Shown piece by piece: positions 19,978 through 30,796 of a stretch of DNA of 64,000 nt (within the stretch, counting starts at the first letter, position 1; each line of letters begins with the position of its first letter). The position numbers and the translations under genes are program-made. The stretch spans positions 248,001 through 312,000 of the forward strand of contig CAISEP010000016.1 in NCBI GenBank assembly GCA_903884425.1, read 5' to 3'. The notes under the pieces were generated by a model, which was given only the letters and a program-made list of their open reading frames with translations, had not been told where the DNA came from and did no database searches. The DNA comes from an uncultured Caulobacterales bacterium (GTDB lineage Bacteria > Pseudomonadota > Alphaproteobacteria > Caulobacterales > Caulobacteraceae).

Positions 19978-20733
19978 CTAGCCCGCGGCATGCAGGGACG
20001 TGCCGTGGGTCTTCAGCCAGGCCCGGGACGTCTTCAGCGCCGGATGCAGCCGGGCATTGATCTCCCAGAAGCCCGGCCCGTGATTGGCCTCGATCAGGTG
20101 CGCGCATTCGTGCGCCGCCACATAGTCGAGCACCGCGGGGGGCGCGAGGACCAGCCGCCAGCTGTAGCGGATCTGGGCAGGCTCTCCCCGATGCGCCTGC
20201 TTGCACGAGCCCCAGCGGGCCTTGGCATCGGTGATGCTGATCTGCGGCAGGGGCTGGCCGAGCGCCGCCGCATGGACGGCCGTGCGCGCCACCAGACGGT
20301 CCTGGGCCAGGGCCTTCAGGCCGCGGACGACGCCGCGAGCGAACACCTCACCCTCCCCATAGGCCAGCAAGCGGGCGGGCTCGTCCGCCGTGGCGGGCTT
20401 GAAGGTCGGGCGGATGCGCATGGCCGCCCGCTCCAGCCGGCAGGGCCGACCCTCCACCGCGATCATCTGGCCGGGGGCAAAGCGGATCGGTTCCGGCAGG
20501 CGGGACAGCTGGGCGGCGATCCAGGCCTGGCGCTGGCGGGCAAAGCTCACGGCATCGGCCAGTCGCGCCCGGTCCGGGGCCGTGGCCACCACGACCCGCT
20601 CCCGGCTGTCCAGGCGCAGGCTGATCCGCCGGGCCCCCGCATGCACCCGCAGGCGCAGCGGCAGGCCGTCGATCTCGATCCGGTCCCCGTGGTCCAGCCG
20701 GGGTCTGGGGGTCAGGAGCGTGCGAAGGGACAT
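19978..20733 (-). CDS. YgjP/SprT-like M48-type metalloprotease
   Basis: This is a 251-residue cytoplasmic protein of the YgjP (DUF45) family. The zinc motif is AAHECAHLIEANHGPGFW, with HExxH realised as HECAH and a downstream His. The ARWGSC motif (SITDAKARWGSCKQAH) is also diagnostic. The start ATG at 20733 fits MSLRTLLTPRPRL; a longer frame to 21054 overlaps the GNAT gene and was rejected. The family is thought to be a peptidase but substrates are unknown. Confidence 0.87.
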   Translation of the reverse strand: MSLRTLLTPRPRLDHGDRIEIDGLPLRLRVHAGARRISLRLDSRERVVVATAPDRARLADAVSFARQRQAWIAAQLSRLPEPIRFAPGQMIAVEGRPCRLERAAMRIRPTFKPATADEPARLLAYGEGEVFARGVVRGLKALAQDRLVARTAVHAAALGQPLPQISITDAKARWGSCKQAHRGEPAQIRYSWRLVLAPPAVLDYVAAHECAHLIEANHGPGFWEINARLHPALKTSRAWLKTHGTSLHAAG

Positions 20734-20768
20734 GACCGCAAGTCTAGAGCAGGTTTCGCCGTCCGGCT

Positions 20769-21257
20769 CTAGTCGGCGAGGTCCAGCATCATGCGGATGT
20801 CGCAGCGGGCATAGGGGGACGGATGTCCCTCGCCGTCCGCCAGTTCGCGGAACCCGAGGCTGCGGTAGAGGCTGATGGCCGGGGTGAGCTTGCGGCCGCT
20901 CTCCAGATAGATGTGGGCCGCGCCCAGCGCCCGGCAGCGGGCGATCGCGGCCTCCAGCAGGGCGCGGCCGAGGCCCGTCCCGCGATGGGTCTCCGCCACC
21001 GTCATCTTGCAGACCTCCAGCGTCTGCGCGTCGTGCCACAACAGGGCCACGCACCCCACCGGCCGGTCACCGGCCACCGCCATCAGCACGTCGCCGCCGG
21101 TGTCCACGAACACGCCCTGCGGGTCGCCCAGCACCCGGCGATCCTCGTCCTCCAGGGCGAATTCCCTTGTGATCCAGGCCTCGTTCAGGACGCGGAAGGC
21201 CTCGGCATCCGACGGCTGGAAGCTGCGGAAGGTCACCTCCGCCGTGTCGGCTCCCAT
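20769..21257 (-). CDS. GNAT family N-acetyltransferase
   Basis: The 162-residue protein has the GNAT acetyl-CoA pyrophosphate loop in ETHRGTGLGRALLEAAI and the C-terminal SLYRSLGFRE that is typical of the fold. The acceptor substrate cannot be told from sequence. The ATG at 21257 follows the phaZ stop with one base between, so it is the second gene of a phaZ-GNAT operon. Confidence 0.88.
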   Translation of the reverse strand: MGADTAEVTFRSFQPSDAEAFRVLNEAWITREFALEDEDRRVLGDPQGVFVDTGGDVLMAVAGDRPVGCVALLWHDAQTLEVCKMTVAETHRGTGLGRALLEAAIARCRALGAAHIYLESGRKLTPAISLYRSLGFRELADGEGHPSPYARCDIRMMLDLAD

Positions 21258-21258
21258 G

Positions 21259-22506
21259 TCAGACGATCTCGTGGGCCGTGATGAACGACCGCACCCGGGG
21301 ATAGATCTCCTCCCGGAAGCGGCGGCCGTTGAACACGCCATAATGGCCGACGCCCGGCTGGACATAGAGCATGCGCTTGTCGTCCGGAATGCCGGTGCAC
21401 AGGACGTGGGCGGCCTGGGTCTGGCCGACGCCGGAAATGTCGTCCAGCTCCCCTTCCACGGTCATCAGGGCGATGTCCTTCACCGCGTCCGGGCGCACGT
21501 CCCGTCCCCGGTGGGTCAGGAGGCCCCGGGGCAGCAGGTGCTGCTGGAAGACGATGTCGATGGTCTGGAGATAGAACTCCTCCGTCAGGTCGAGGACCGA
21601 CAGGTATTCGTCGTAGAACTCCAGGTGCTTGGCCGCCTGGTCTCCGTCGCCCTGCACCAGATGCTCGAAATAGGCCTTGTGCGCGTCCTGGTGCCGCTGG
21701 GCGTTCATGCTCATGAAGCTGTAGAGCTGGACAAAGCCCGGATAGACCCGGCGCCCGACCCCCGGATGGGGCGGCGGCACGGTGTAGATCATGTTGGACT
21801 TGAACCAGGCGAAGGGCCGCTCCTCCGCCAGCTTGTTGGGGGCGGTCGGCGACAGGCGGGCATCGATGGGGGAGCCCATGAAGGTCATGCTGGCGGGACG
21901 GGAGGGGTCCTCGTCCTCGGCCATCAGGGTGGCGGCGGCCAGCACCGGCGGACCCGGCTGGCACACGGCCACCACGTGCGGCCGGGGCCCCAGCACCCGC
22001 AGCATGTCCTGGATGTGGTCCACATAGTCGTGGAAGTCGAAGCGGCCTTCCAGCACGCTGACCTGGCGGGCATTCACCCAGTCGGTGATGTAGACCTCGT
22101 GGTCCGGCAGGAAGGCCTCCACCGTGCCGCGGAGCAGGGTGGCATAGTGGCCCGACAGGGGGGCGACGATCAGCACCGCCGGGTCCAGGGTCCGCCGCCC
22201 GGCCTTGCGCAGGTCCGCCGATTCCCGGCTGAAATGGACGAGGTTGACCCAGGGGCTGGACCACACCGTGTGGGTGTTCACCCGCACCGGCTGGCCGTTG
22301 ATCAGGGTCTGGTCGATCATCCAGTCAGGCTTGCCGTAGCGGCGGGTGACCGTGGCGAACAGGTCCGTGGCCGCCGCCATGTTCCGGGCAAAGGGGTGTT
22401 CGGCCACCGGATTGTAGGGCGCGCTCCAGAAGTCCCGCGCCGCCCGGGCCAGGGTCCGCATGGGCGTGCCGGCGTGATATCCCATCTCGTTCAGGGCGTA
22501 GAGCAT
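21259..22506 (-). CDS. phaZ: Intracellular polyhydroxyalkanoate depolymerase
   Basis: This 415-residue protein matches the TIGR01849 (PhaZ1) family of intracellular PHB depolymerases, which mobilise native storage granules. The nucleophile is Cys182 in AVCQPGPPVLAA, equivalent to Cys183 of the Ralstonia enzyme. Asp in VEGELDD and His in GVGHYGVFNG complete the expected triad. I start at MLYALNEMGYHAG (22506), which is the family N-terminus; an ATG seven codons upstream at 22527 is also possible. It implies the organism makes PHB. An inverted repeat lies upstream. Confidence 0.93.
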   Translation of the reverse strand: MLYALNEMGYHAGTPMRTLARAARDFWSAPYNPVAEHPFARNMAAATDLFATVTRRYGKPDWMIDQTLINGQPVRVNTHTVWSSPWVNLVHFSRESADLRKAGRRTLDPAVLIVAPLSGHYATLLRGTVEAFLPDHEVYITDWVNARQVSVLEGRFDFHDYVDHIQDMLRVLGPRPHVVAVCQPGPPVLAAATLMAEDEDPSRPASMTFMGSPIDARLSPTAPNKLAEERPFAWFKSNMIYTVPPPHPGVGRRVYPGFVQLYSFMSMNAQRHQDAHKAYFEHLVQGDGDQAAKHLEFYDEYLSVLDLTEEFYLQTIDIVFQQHLLPRGLLTHRGRDVRPDAVKDIALMTVEGELDDISGVGQTQAAHVLCTGIPDDKRMLYVQPGVGHYGVFNGRRFREEIYPRVRSFITAHEIV

Positions 22507-22539
22507 GGCGAGCGGTCGCCTCCGCATGACAAGGTTTGC

Positions 22540-22557
22540 GCATGAGCCATATCATGC
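22540..22557. repeat. Inverted repeat upstream of phaZ
   Basis: GCATGA-GCCATA-TCATGC is a perfect 6-bp inverted repeat with a 6-nt spacer, 34-51 nt before the phaZ ATG. Its place and symmetry fit an operator for a dimeric regulator. TGC-rich sequence continues downstream (CTGCACTTGCG). I cannot assign a regulator. Confidence 0.45.
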
Positions 22558-22631
22558 TGCACTTGCGAAATAGGTAATGTCGACGCGATTCCCCTGACAA
22601 AATCAGGCGATTCCGCACATTTTTCGGTGAT

Positions 22632-23291
22632 CTAGCCGCCGTGCATGGCCTTGGCGATATCCTCCGCCAGCTTGGCGGGCCCCTGCTCATAGGACAGGGG
22701 TGCGGCAAACCGGCCCTGGGGATCCATCAGATAGATGGCCGCGCTGTGCGCCACCTGATAGTCCTTGTCCTTGTTTTCCTTGGCATAATAGACCCGATAG
22801 GCCCGCGCCACCGCCGCGATCTCCGCCGGCGAGCCGGTGAGGGCCACCACCGGCTTCGGAAAGCCCGGCTGGTCCAGCCAGGCCTTCAGCTGGGCGGGCG
22901 TGTCCCGGGCCGGGTCCACGGAGATGAACACCGACTGCAGGCGCGCCCCGTCGGGGCCGAGCTTCGTCTGGGCCCCGCCCAGGGTCTGCATCGTCGCCGG
23001 GCAGATGTCCGGACAGGACACATAGCCGAAGAACACCGCGCTCCAGTGCCCCTTCAGCAGGGCCTCGCTGACCCGGTGGCCGTTCTGGTCCGTGAGGACG
23101 AAGGGCCCGCCGATGTCGGCGGTGCCGTTGCCGGACCGGGCCGCGGGCTGGGTCATCCACAGCCATCCCACCAGACCCAGCACCATCACCGCCATGGTCA
23201 GCAGGAACAGCACTGCCGGGCTGGCCAGGGGCAGCCGTGTCGTGCCGCCGCTCCTGGGTTGCGCAGGTCCGGGTCCGGAGTAACGTTTCAT
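22632..23291 (-). CDS. SCO1/SenC family copper chaperone
   Basis: The 219-residue protein has one N-terminal membrane anchor (LFLLTMAVMVLGLVGWLW) and a thioredoxin-like domain facing the periplasm. The copper ligands are Cys93 and Cys97 in SCPDICP and His182 in VAHSAAIYLMD. Proteins of this type help build the CuA site of cytochrome oxidase; SenC/PrrC members also act in redox sensing. It is divergent from regB with only 26 bp between the starts, as senC and regB are in Rhodobacter. Confidence 0.94.
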   Translation of the reverse strand: MKRYSGPGPAQPRSGGTTRLPLASPAVLFLLTMAVMVLGLVGWLWMTQPAARSGNGTADIGGPFVLTDQNGHRVSEALLKGHWSAVFFGYVSCPDICPATMQTLGGAQTKLGPDGARLQSVFISVDPARDTPAQLKAWLDQPGFPKPVVALTGSPAEIAAVARAYRVYYAKENKDKDYQVAHSAAIYLMDPQGRFAAPLSYEQGPAKLAEDIAKAMHGG

Positions 23292-23317
23292 AACAGGCTC
23301 CCAGGCGAGACTGAGTC

Positions 23318-24715
23318 ATGTCCTTGACCCGATCCTTCCGCCACCTCCGGTCGCCGGGACCGTCCCGCAGCGATCAGACCGTTAAGCCGGGTTCGCCCGG
23401 GCTTCAAGGGCCGGGCGTCGCGGACGGACACCTGTGGGACTGGACCGAGGCCCGTCGCGGCCTGAGGCTGCGGACGCTGATCGTCCTGCGCTGGGTGTCC
23501 CTCTTCGCCCAGCTGACCACGGTTCTGTGGGTGGCGCTGGGCCTGCACTTCACCCTGCCCCTGGGCCCGTGCCTGATGGTGCTCGCCCTCACCGGCTGGA
23601 TGAACCTGTCCCTGGAGCTGGCCTCCCCCGCCGGACGGCTGACGGGGCGGTGGGAATCGGTGTTCCAGCTGAGCCTCGACCTGATCGAGATGTCGGTGCT
23701 GATCGGCCTGACCGGCGGCCTCGCCAATCCCTTCATCCTGATGCTGGTGGCCCCGGTGACGGTGGCTGCCGCCACCCTGCCGGCCCGCAGCGCCGCAGCC
23801 CTCGGCCTGCTGTCCGCCGTGTGCGTGACGGCCCTGTTCTTCTTCGCCCTGCCCCTGCCCTGGTTCCCGGGCGAGGCCTTCCGGTCGCCCTGGCTCTACC
23901 GCTTCGGCATGTGGGCGGCCACGGTGTCCGGCATCGGTTTCAATGCCGCCTATGCCTGGCAGGTCTCGGCGGAGGCGGCGCGGATGGAGCTGGCGCTGGC
24001 CACCACCCAGGCCGTGCTGGCGCGGGAGCAGCGCCTGTCGGCCCTCGGCGGGCTGGCCGCCGCCGCCGCCCACGAGCTGGGCACGCCCCTGGCCACGCTG
24101 CAGGTGGTGACCCGGGAGCTGCTGCGGGACAACCCCGAGCCCTCGCCCCTGCGGGAGGACCTGCAGCTGCTGTCGGAACAGAGCCAGCGCTGCCGGGACA
24201 TCCTGATGCGCCTGTCCCGCTCGCCGGATGCGGAGGACGCCCACCACGCGCGGCTGGCGATCATTCACCTGCTGGAGGAAGTGGCCGAACCCTACCGCAT
24301 GGAGGGCATCACCCTGAGCTGTCAGGTGGAGGGCGGCCCGCCCCTGGAGGTCCGCCGCCTGCCGGAGGTGCTGCACGGCCTGTCATCCCTGGTGGAGAAC
24401 GCCGTCGACTTTGCCGGGACGGAGGTGGAGCTGCGGGCCCAGGTGACCGCGGACGTGCTGCGCATAGAGATCCGCGACGACGGCCCCGGCTTTGCCGCCG
24501 ATGTGCTGGCCCGGCTGGGGGAGCCCTATCTGACCACCCGCAGCCAGGGGGAGAATTCCCGCACGCATCATCAGGGGCTGGGTCTGGGATTCTTTATCGC
24601 CAAGACCCTGCTGGAACGCTCCGGTGCCCGGGTGGAAGTCGGCAACCGCCGTCCCAACGGGGCCGTGGTGACCGCGCTCTGGTCCCGGGCGAGCCTCGAG
24701 GCCGTGACCGGCTAG
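23318..24715 (+). CDS. regB: RegB/PrrB-type redox-sensing histidine kinase
   Basis: The 465-residue membrane kinase has about six hydrophobic segments, with the ubiquinone-binding heptapeptide GGLANPF at 133-139. The H-box is AAAHELGTPLATL with His252. The redox cysteine Cys292 in SQRCRDIL lies 40 residues later, the same spacing as His225 and Cys265 of Rhodobacter RegB. ATP-binding motifs ENAVDFAG, DDGPGF and GLGLGFFIAKTLL follow. It would sense quinone and thiol redox state and phosphorylate a RegA regulator, which is not in this window. It ends at a CTAG shared with the convergent holA stop. Confidence 0.93.
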   Translation: MSLTRSFRHLRSPGPSRSDQTVKPGSPGLQGPGVADGHLWDWTEARRGLRLRTLIVLRWVSLFAQLTTVLWVALGLHFTLPLGPCLMVLALTGWMNLSLELASPAGRLTGRWESVFQLSLDLIEMSVLIGLTGGLANPFILMLVAPVTVAAATLPARSAAALGLLSAVCVTALFFFALPLPWFPGEAFRSPWLYRFGMWAATVSGIGFNAAYAWQVSAEAARMELALATTQAVLAREQRLSALGGLAAAAAHELGTPLATLQVVTRELLRDNPEPSPLREDLQLLSEQSQRCRDILMRLSRSPDAEDAHHARLAIIHLLEEVAEPYRMEGITLSCQVEGGPPLEVRRLPEVLHGLSSLVENAVDFAGTEVELRAQVTADVLRIEIRDDGPGFAADVLARLGEPYLTTRSQGENSRTHHQGLGLGFFIAKTLLERSGARVEVGNRRPNGAVVTALWSRASLEAVTG

Positions 24716-25764
24716 AGCCCCCGCCGCCGGGCGCGCCCGGCAATGTTCAGGGCCAGCCGCTCGGCGATCAGGCCGTCGGGATAGCCGGTGGTCTTGCACT
24801 GGCGGTCGGCCTCCAGCACGTCGGGCTGCAGGGCGTCCAGGTCCGACAGCCGCCAGGCGCGGAGCTGGCGCAGGAACTCCCGCTCCTGCTTCCAGAACAC
24901 GCCCACGGCCTTGGCCGCCTCCTGCGGGCCCATGCCGGTGCCGAGGAGAGTCGCGGCCCGGCGCAGGCGCATCAGGTGCTGGCCCATGGCGCGGACGGCG
25001 GCGGGTCCGCCCTCCCCCTCCGCCCGGGCCCGGCGAAGCCCGCCCTGGGCCTCGGCCACCCGTCCGCCGAAGGCATCGTTGGCGGCATCGAACAGGGAGG
25101 CCTCGGGCTCCACCCCCAGATGCGCCTCCAGGTCCGCCGCATTGGCGGTCACGCCGCTGCCGGGGCCCAGATACAGGACCAGGCGCTCGATCTCCTGGCG
25201 CATGACGCCGCGCTCCTTGGGCAGGCGACTGACGAACATCTCCAGCGCGTCCGACGTCAGGCCCACCTTGTCCGCGGCCAGGGCCTCGCGGACCAGGCGG
25301 GAGACGTCCCCCACCTCGTCCTCGTAGACGGCGATGGCAGCGGCAAGCTTGCCCGCCTCCGCCGTCTTGCGCAGGGGGGAGCTGCGGTCGAGGGCCGTCG
25401 CCTCGATCAGGAAGAAGGCATCGGGATTGAGCTGGCCGTCCAGATGCGCCTTCAGGGCATCGGCGGCGATCCGCAACGGCCCCGCCTTGTCGCCGGTCAG
25501 CTTCAGCCGCACCAGCCGCCGCCCCCCCATCATGGACAGGGCCGCCAGCTCGTCCATCAGCCGGCCGGCGTCCTGCTCCAGATCGGTCTCGGTCAGCAGG
25601 GCGACGTCGAAGGGGTCGTCGATGTTCGGCACGATCCGCCGGGCCAGGCCGTCCGCCCGCTCCCGCACGCCGCCGCGGTCACGGCCGTGGAGCAGGCACG
25701 CCCGGATGTCCGGCGGCGGATGCCCCAGGAAGCGGTCGACCTCGGGCCGCTTGGACAGGATCAC
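24712..25764 (-). CDS. holA: DNA polymerase III delta subunit
   Basis: HolA is the clamp-loader subunit that opens the beta clamp. The 350-residue protein shows family segments IRACLLHGRDRGGVRERAD at the N-terminus, LSMMGGRRLVRLKL and, later, RQEIERLVLYLG. The start is taken as GTG at 25764, giving VILSKRPEVDRFL, which matches related proteins; no good ribosome site is visible, so coupling to lptE, which ends 10 bp upstream, is likely. The frame continues upstream inside lptE and was cut. Confidence 0.9.
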   Translation of the reverse strand: MILSKRPEVDRFLGHPPPDIRACLLHGRDRGGVRERADGLARRIVPNIDDPFDVALLTETDLEQDAGRLMDELAALSMMGGRRLVRLKLTGDKAGPLRIAADALKAHLDGQLNPDAFFLIEATALDRSSPLRKTAEAGKLAAAIAVYEDEVGDVSRLVREALAADKVGLTSDALEMFVSRLPKERGVMRQEIERLVLYLGPGSGVTANAADLEAHLGVEPEASLFDAANDAFGGRVAEAQGGLRRARAEGEGGPAAVRAMGQHLMRLRRAATLLGTGMGPQEAAKAVGVFWKQEREFLRQLRAWRLSDLDALQPDVLEADRQCKTTGYPDGLIAERLALNIAGRARRRGL

Positions 25765-25774
25765 GGGGTGCCGG

Positions 25775-26293
25775 TCACGGGGTGGGCCGTGCCGCAAAAT
25801 AGCGCAGCAGCCGCAGGCGCAGCAGGTCCGCGGCCTGGGCCGCCACCCGGGCCTCGCCATCCTGCTCGGCCGCCAGACCCGCATAGGGCTGGTCGGCGGA
25901 GTCATAGGTGGCCATGGCCTCGATCTGGTCCTTCAGCGCCACCTTGCCCGTCGCCGCATCCCGCAGCTCGAACTTCACCGTCATGGTGATCTCGTAGCGG
26001 CTGGCCACGTTGTTGACCCGCAGGCCCCGGGGGGTGCGGCGACTCGAGGTGTCCAGCATCAGCTTCCAGGAGGCGTGATCGTCATGGCGGCCCAGGGCAT
26101 CGTTCAGGCGCTGCTGCAGCAGGAAACCGCCGCGGCTGTGTTCGGACAGCTGGACGGAAATGTCGTCCAGCGCGCCGCCCGCAGCCGACTGGGCGTACAT
26201 GGGCGTGAAGCCGCAGCCCGCCAGACTGACGGCGCACACGGCCGCGCCCAGGAGAAATCCGCGTCTCAGGACGGCCGTGGCCTTCGCAATCAT
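25775..26293 (-). CDS. lptE: LPS-assembly lipoprotein LptE
   Basis: The 172-residue lipoprotein has a signal sequence with lipobox SLAGC followed directly by GFTPMYA, the alphaproteobacterial LptE signature. LptE plugs the LptD outer membrane translocon for lipopolysaccharide insertion. GAGGAAAC lies about 7 nt before the ATG at 26293. The order leuS-lptE-holA, common in proteobacteria, supports the call despite the weak sequence conservation of this family. Confidence 0.9.
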   Translation of the reverse strand: MIAKATAVLRRGFLLGAAVCAVSLAGCGFTPMYAQSAAGGALDDISVQLSEHSRGGFLLQQRLNDALGRHDDHASWKLMLDTSSRRTPRGLRVNNVASRYEITMTVKFELRDAATGKVALKDQIEAMATYDSADQPYAGLAAEQDGEARVAAQAADLLRLRLLRYFAARPTP

Positions 26294-26333
26294 GCGCGTT
26301 TCCTCTTCCCTGACATCGGCGGCGCCGGGCGGG

Positions 26334-28910
<2,577 letters not shown>

Positions 28911-28922
28911 GCGGGCGACTTA

Positions 28923-29405
28923 TCAGCCCTTCACGTTGATCGTCGAGAGCTTTAGCTGCCGGGCGCGGGTCAGGATGGCGTTTTCCACATCCACGTCGGT
29001 CTGGCCGGACACCGGCGCATTGGTCCAGCCGCCGGCCGTGTCCTTGACCTGCTTGAAGACCGTGACCGACACCCCGTCCGCGCGCAGGCGGGTGTCGAGG
29101 ATGTAGACGGTCGCCTTGAACCGCTCATCGGGCTTTTCCGGATTGGCGTACCAGTCGGTGATGATCACGCCGCCGAACGGATCGGCCGAGGCCAGCGGCA
29201 TGAAGGACAGGGTGTCGAGGGACGCACGCCACAGGAAGGCATTGACGCCGATCCCCGCGGGGGCAGCGGCGGCGGCCTTGTCGGGATTGCGCTTGCCGAA
29301 GGGGAAGCTGCCGGTTCCGCCGGACGCCTGGTCGCCGCCATGGGCGCAGGCCGTCAGCAAGAGCGCACCGGCCATCACCGCACCGACCCTGAGTGTAAAC
29401 GACAT
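28923..29405 (-). CDS. DUF3576 family lipoprotein
   Basis: The 160-residue protein matches DUF3576: LWRASLDTLSFMPLASADP and GGVIITDWYANPEKPDERFK are strongly conserved in the family. The N-terminus has a hydrophobic segment with lipobox LLTAC, so it is a predicted lipoprotein. I start at 29405 (MSFTLRVGAV), 9 nt after a GGAG; an ATG at 29420 would add five residues. The family function is unknown, but its place before leuS is conserved in alphaproteobacteria. Confidence 0.87.
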   Translation of the reverse strand: MSFTLRVGAVMAGALLLTACAHGGDQASGGTGSFPFGKRNPDKAAAAAPAGIGVNAFLWRASLDTLSFMPLASADPFGGVIITDWYANPEKPDERFKATVYILDTRLRADGVSVTVFKQVKDTAGGWTNAPVSGQTDVDVENAILTRARQLKLSTINVKG

Positions 29406-29748
29406 CTTCCACTGCTCCATCACGCTGGTCCGACGATGTCGGCGTATCCTTTGCCCTCGACGCAACAGGGCTCCGCCCGCCACGCCGCCAGGGACGCTCC
29501 ATATCCCGAACTTGGTCCTATACCACGGCAGGAAAGCGTCCAAGTCGCAAAAATTTACCATCGGTCGTGGCCCTGCCGCCACAGGGGGGACAGTTCCTGT
29601 CGAAAATCACCCCTTTTGATTGACGCTTATCAATCATGCGGCTTAAGCCAAAGGTCAGGGTAATCCCGTCTACTGAGCGTGGACATCGGGGATTGGCTCG
29701 AATCCGGGTCCGACGCGACGTCGGCCCTGCAGTTGGGATGGAAGTGAC
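29406..29748. other. 343-bp divergent intergenic region (DUF3576 / ntrZ)
   Basis: No gene is seen. It should hold the promoters of the leuS operon and of ntrZ. The recognisable elements are the FNR/FixK-type box at 29620-29633 and the surrounding TGATTGA / TCAATCA inverted repeat at 29617-29636. The part near 29540-29645 is AT-richer than the flanks. Confidence 0.6.
29620..29633 (+). promoter_or_regulatory. FNR/FixK-type box upstream of ntrZ
   Basis: TTGAC-GCTT-ATCAA is an exact match to TTGAY-N4-RTCAA, the operator of the CRP/FNR family members FNR, FixK and AadR. Its centre is about 122 nt before the ntrZ start and about 221 nt before the DUF3576 start. Oxygen-linked control is inferred. 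Confidence 0.62.
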
Positions 29749-30135
29749 ATGTCTTGGAAGGCGACCCTGGCTACGGCTGCGGCGCTCCTGATTGCGGGGG
29801 CGGCCCATGCCGCGTCTGCAGAAACGGTCAAGACGACGGCTCAGAACAACTTTGCCGGGGAAATCGATCCCACCGGTCCGTGGACGGTGACGCCGGACCA
29901 CAAGACCCTGCTGTTCGGCGGCAGCGGACGCTGGGGCCTGAAGCTCGACATGGAACAGCCCCTGGGCCGGGACATGGCCTGGAAGGACGTCAATGCCGGG
30001 GCCTATCTGAAGCTGACCCCCACGATCCGGGTCGGTGGCTCGGTGGGTCTGGGCGACCGTCTGGCCCAGCCGCAGAAGGTGACGCCGCAGGACACCGCCC
30101 CCCGGGTGCATCTCGAGACCGCCTTCAAGTTCTGA
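29749..30135 (+). CDS. ntrZ: NtrZ-family periplasmic regulatory protein
   Basis: The 128-residue protein has a signal peptide (LATAAALLIAGAAHAASA) and a short beta-rich mature part: GRWGLKLDMEQPLGRDMAWK, VNAGAYLKLTPTIRVGGSVG and the terminal VHLETAFKF. This matches the NtrZ family, in Caulobacter a periplasmic inhibitor of the NtrY sensor kinase. The ending in aromatic-F-K-F also resembles a small outer-membrane-like strand. The NtrY-NtrX genes are not in this window. It overlaps the 3' end of the convergent ThiE-like gene by 11 bp. Confidence 0.78.
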   Translation: MSWKATLATAAALLIAGAAHAASAETVKTTAQNNFAGEIDPTGPWTVTPDHKTLLFGGSGRWGLKLDMEQPLGRDMAWKDVNAGAYLKLTPTIRVGGSVGLGDRLAQPQKVTPQDTAPRVHLETAFKF

Positions 30136-30796
30136 CGCGACCGCGGCCCGGTCGGGCCTTGCCGATCGCCTCCACTGCTGCGAACCCCACGACGCCCGTT
30201 CCCTTCAGTCTCGCCACCGTTCGGGGGCCGACCCCTCCCAGGGCCAGCACCGGGATCGTGGCCGTGCGCACCATGGCGGCCAGGCGCGTGACGCCGAGGG
30301 GTCGGCCGGCCGACGGGCTTCGGCTGGGAAAGACGGCCGACAGGAACGCCCCATGCGCCCCCGCTCGCCCGGCACGGGCCAGGGCCGCGGTGCTGTGGGC
30401 CGCGACCGTCACGATCCAGCGCGGCCTCTGACGGCGCAGTCGCGGCAGGTGGCGGAGGTCCCGCTCCGGCAGATGGACTCCGTGGGCCCCCACCCGGGCC
30501 GCCAGGGCCGCATCCTGACCGATCAGCAGCACCAGGCCCCGTCGCCGGGCCAGCCGTGACAGGGCCAGGGCCTCAGCGGCGGCACCCGGCCGGCCGAAGC
30601 CTCGATGGACAATGCCCGCCCCCCGGGGCAGACGCTCCGCCGCCGCGACCACATCGGCCATCCGGTCCGGGTCGGTGAACATCCACAGGCACGGAAGCGC
30701 GCGGGCACCCTTTTCCTTTGCCCCGTGACGGCGCAAGTAAAGGGCGGTCCTCGACAGACCCTCCAGTTCCGAACCCGGCAGAGCCAATGTCCGCAC
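30125..30796 (-). CDS. Divergent ThiE-like (thiamine phosphate synthase family) protein
   Basis: The 223-residue product has the ThiE barrel pattern: LLIGQDAALAARVGAHGVHLPE for the strand after the substrate loop, FLSAVFPSRSP for the GPxFPTxTK region and PVLALGGVG for the phosphate site. However, the usual QLRxK pyrophosphate motif is replaced by IVHRGFG. It may be a TenI-like or altered paralogue rather than true ThiE. The start is unsure: GTG at 30796 is chosen behind GGAG, which makes the 5' end overlap yggS by 10 bp. It also overlaps ntrZ at the other end. Confidence 0.72.
   Translation of the reverse strand: MRTLALPGSELEGLSRTALYLRRHGAKEKGARALPCLWMFTDPDRMADVVAAAERLPRGAGIVHRGFGRPGAAAEALALSRLARRRGLVLLIGQDAALAARVGAHGVHLPERDLRHLPRLRRQRPRWIVTVAAHSTAALARAGRAGAHGAFLSAVFPSRSPSAGRPLGVTRLAAMVRTATIPVLALGGVGPRTVARLKGTGVVGFAAVEAIGKARPGRGRVRT

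Noticed and set aside
22596-22611. Small hairpin CCTGA-CAAAA-TCAGG as terminator of the SCO gene
   Set aside because: The stem is only 5 bp and no T tract follows on the minus strand, so support is too weak.
29650-29730. Possible tRNA because of a GGCTCGAATCC T-loop-like string
   Set aside because: No acceptor, D or anticodon stems can be paired around it.
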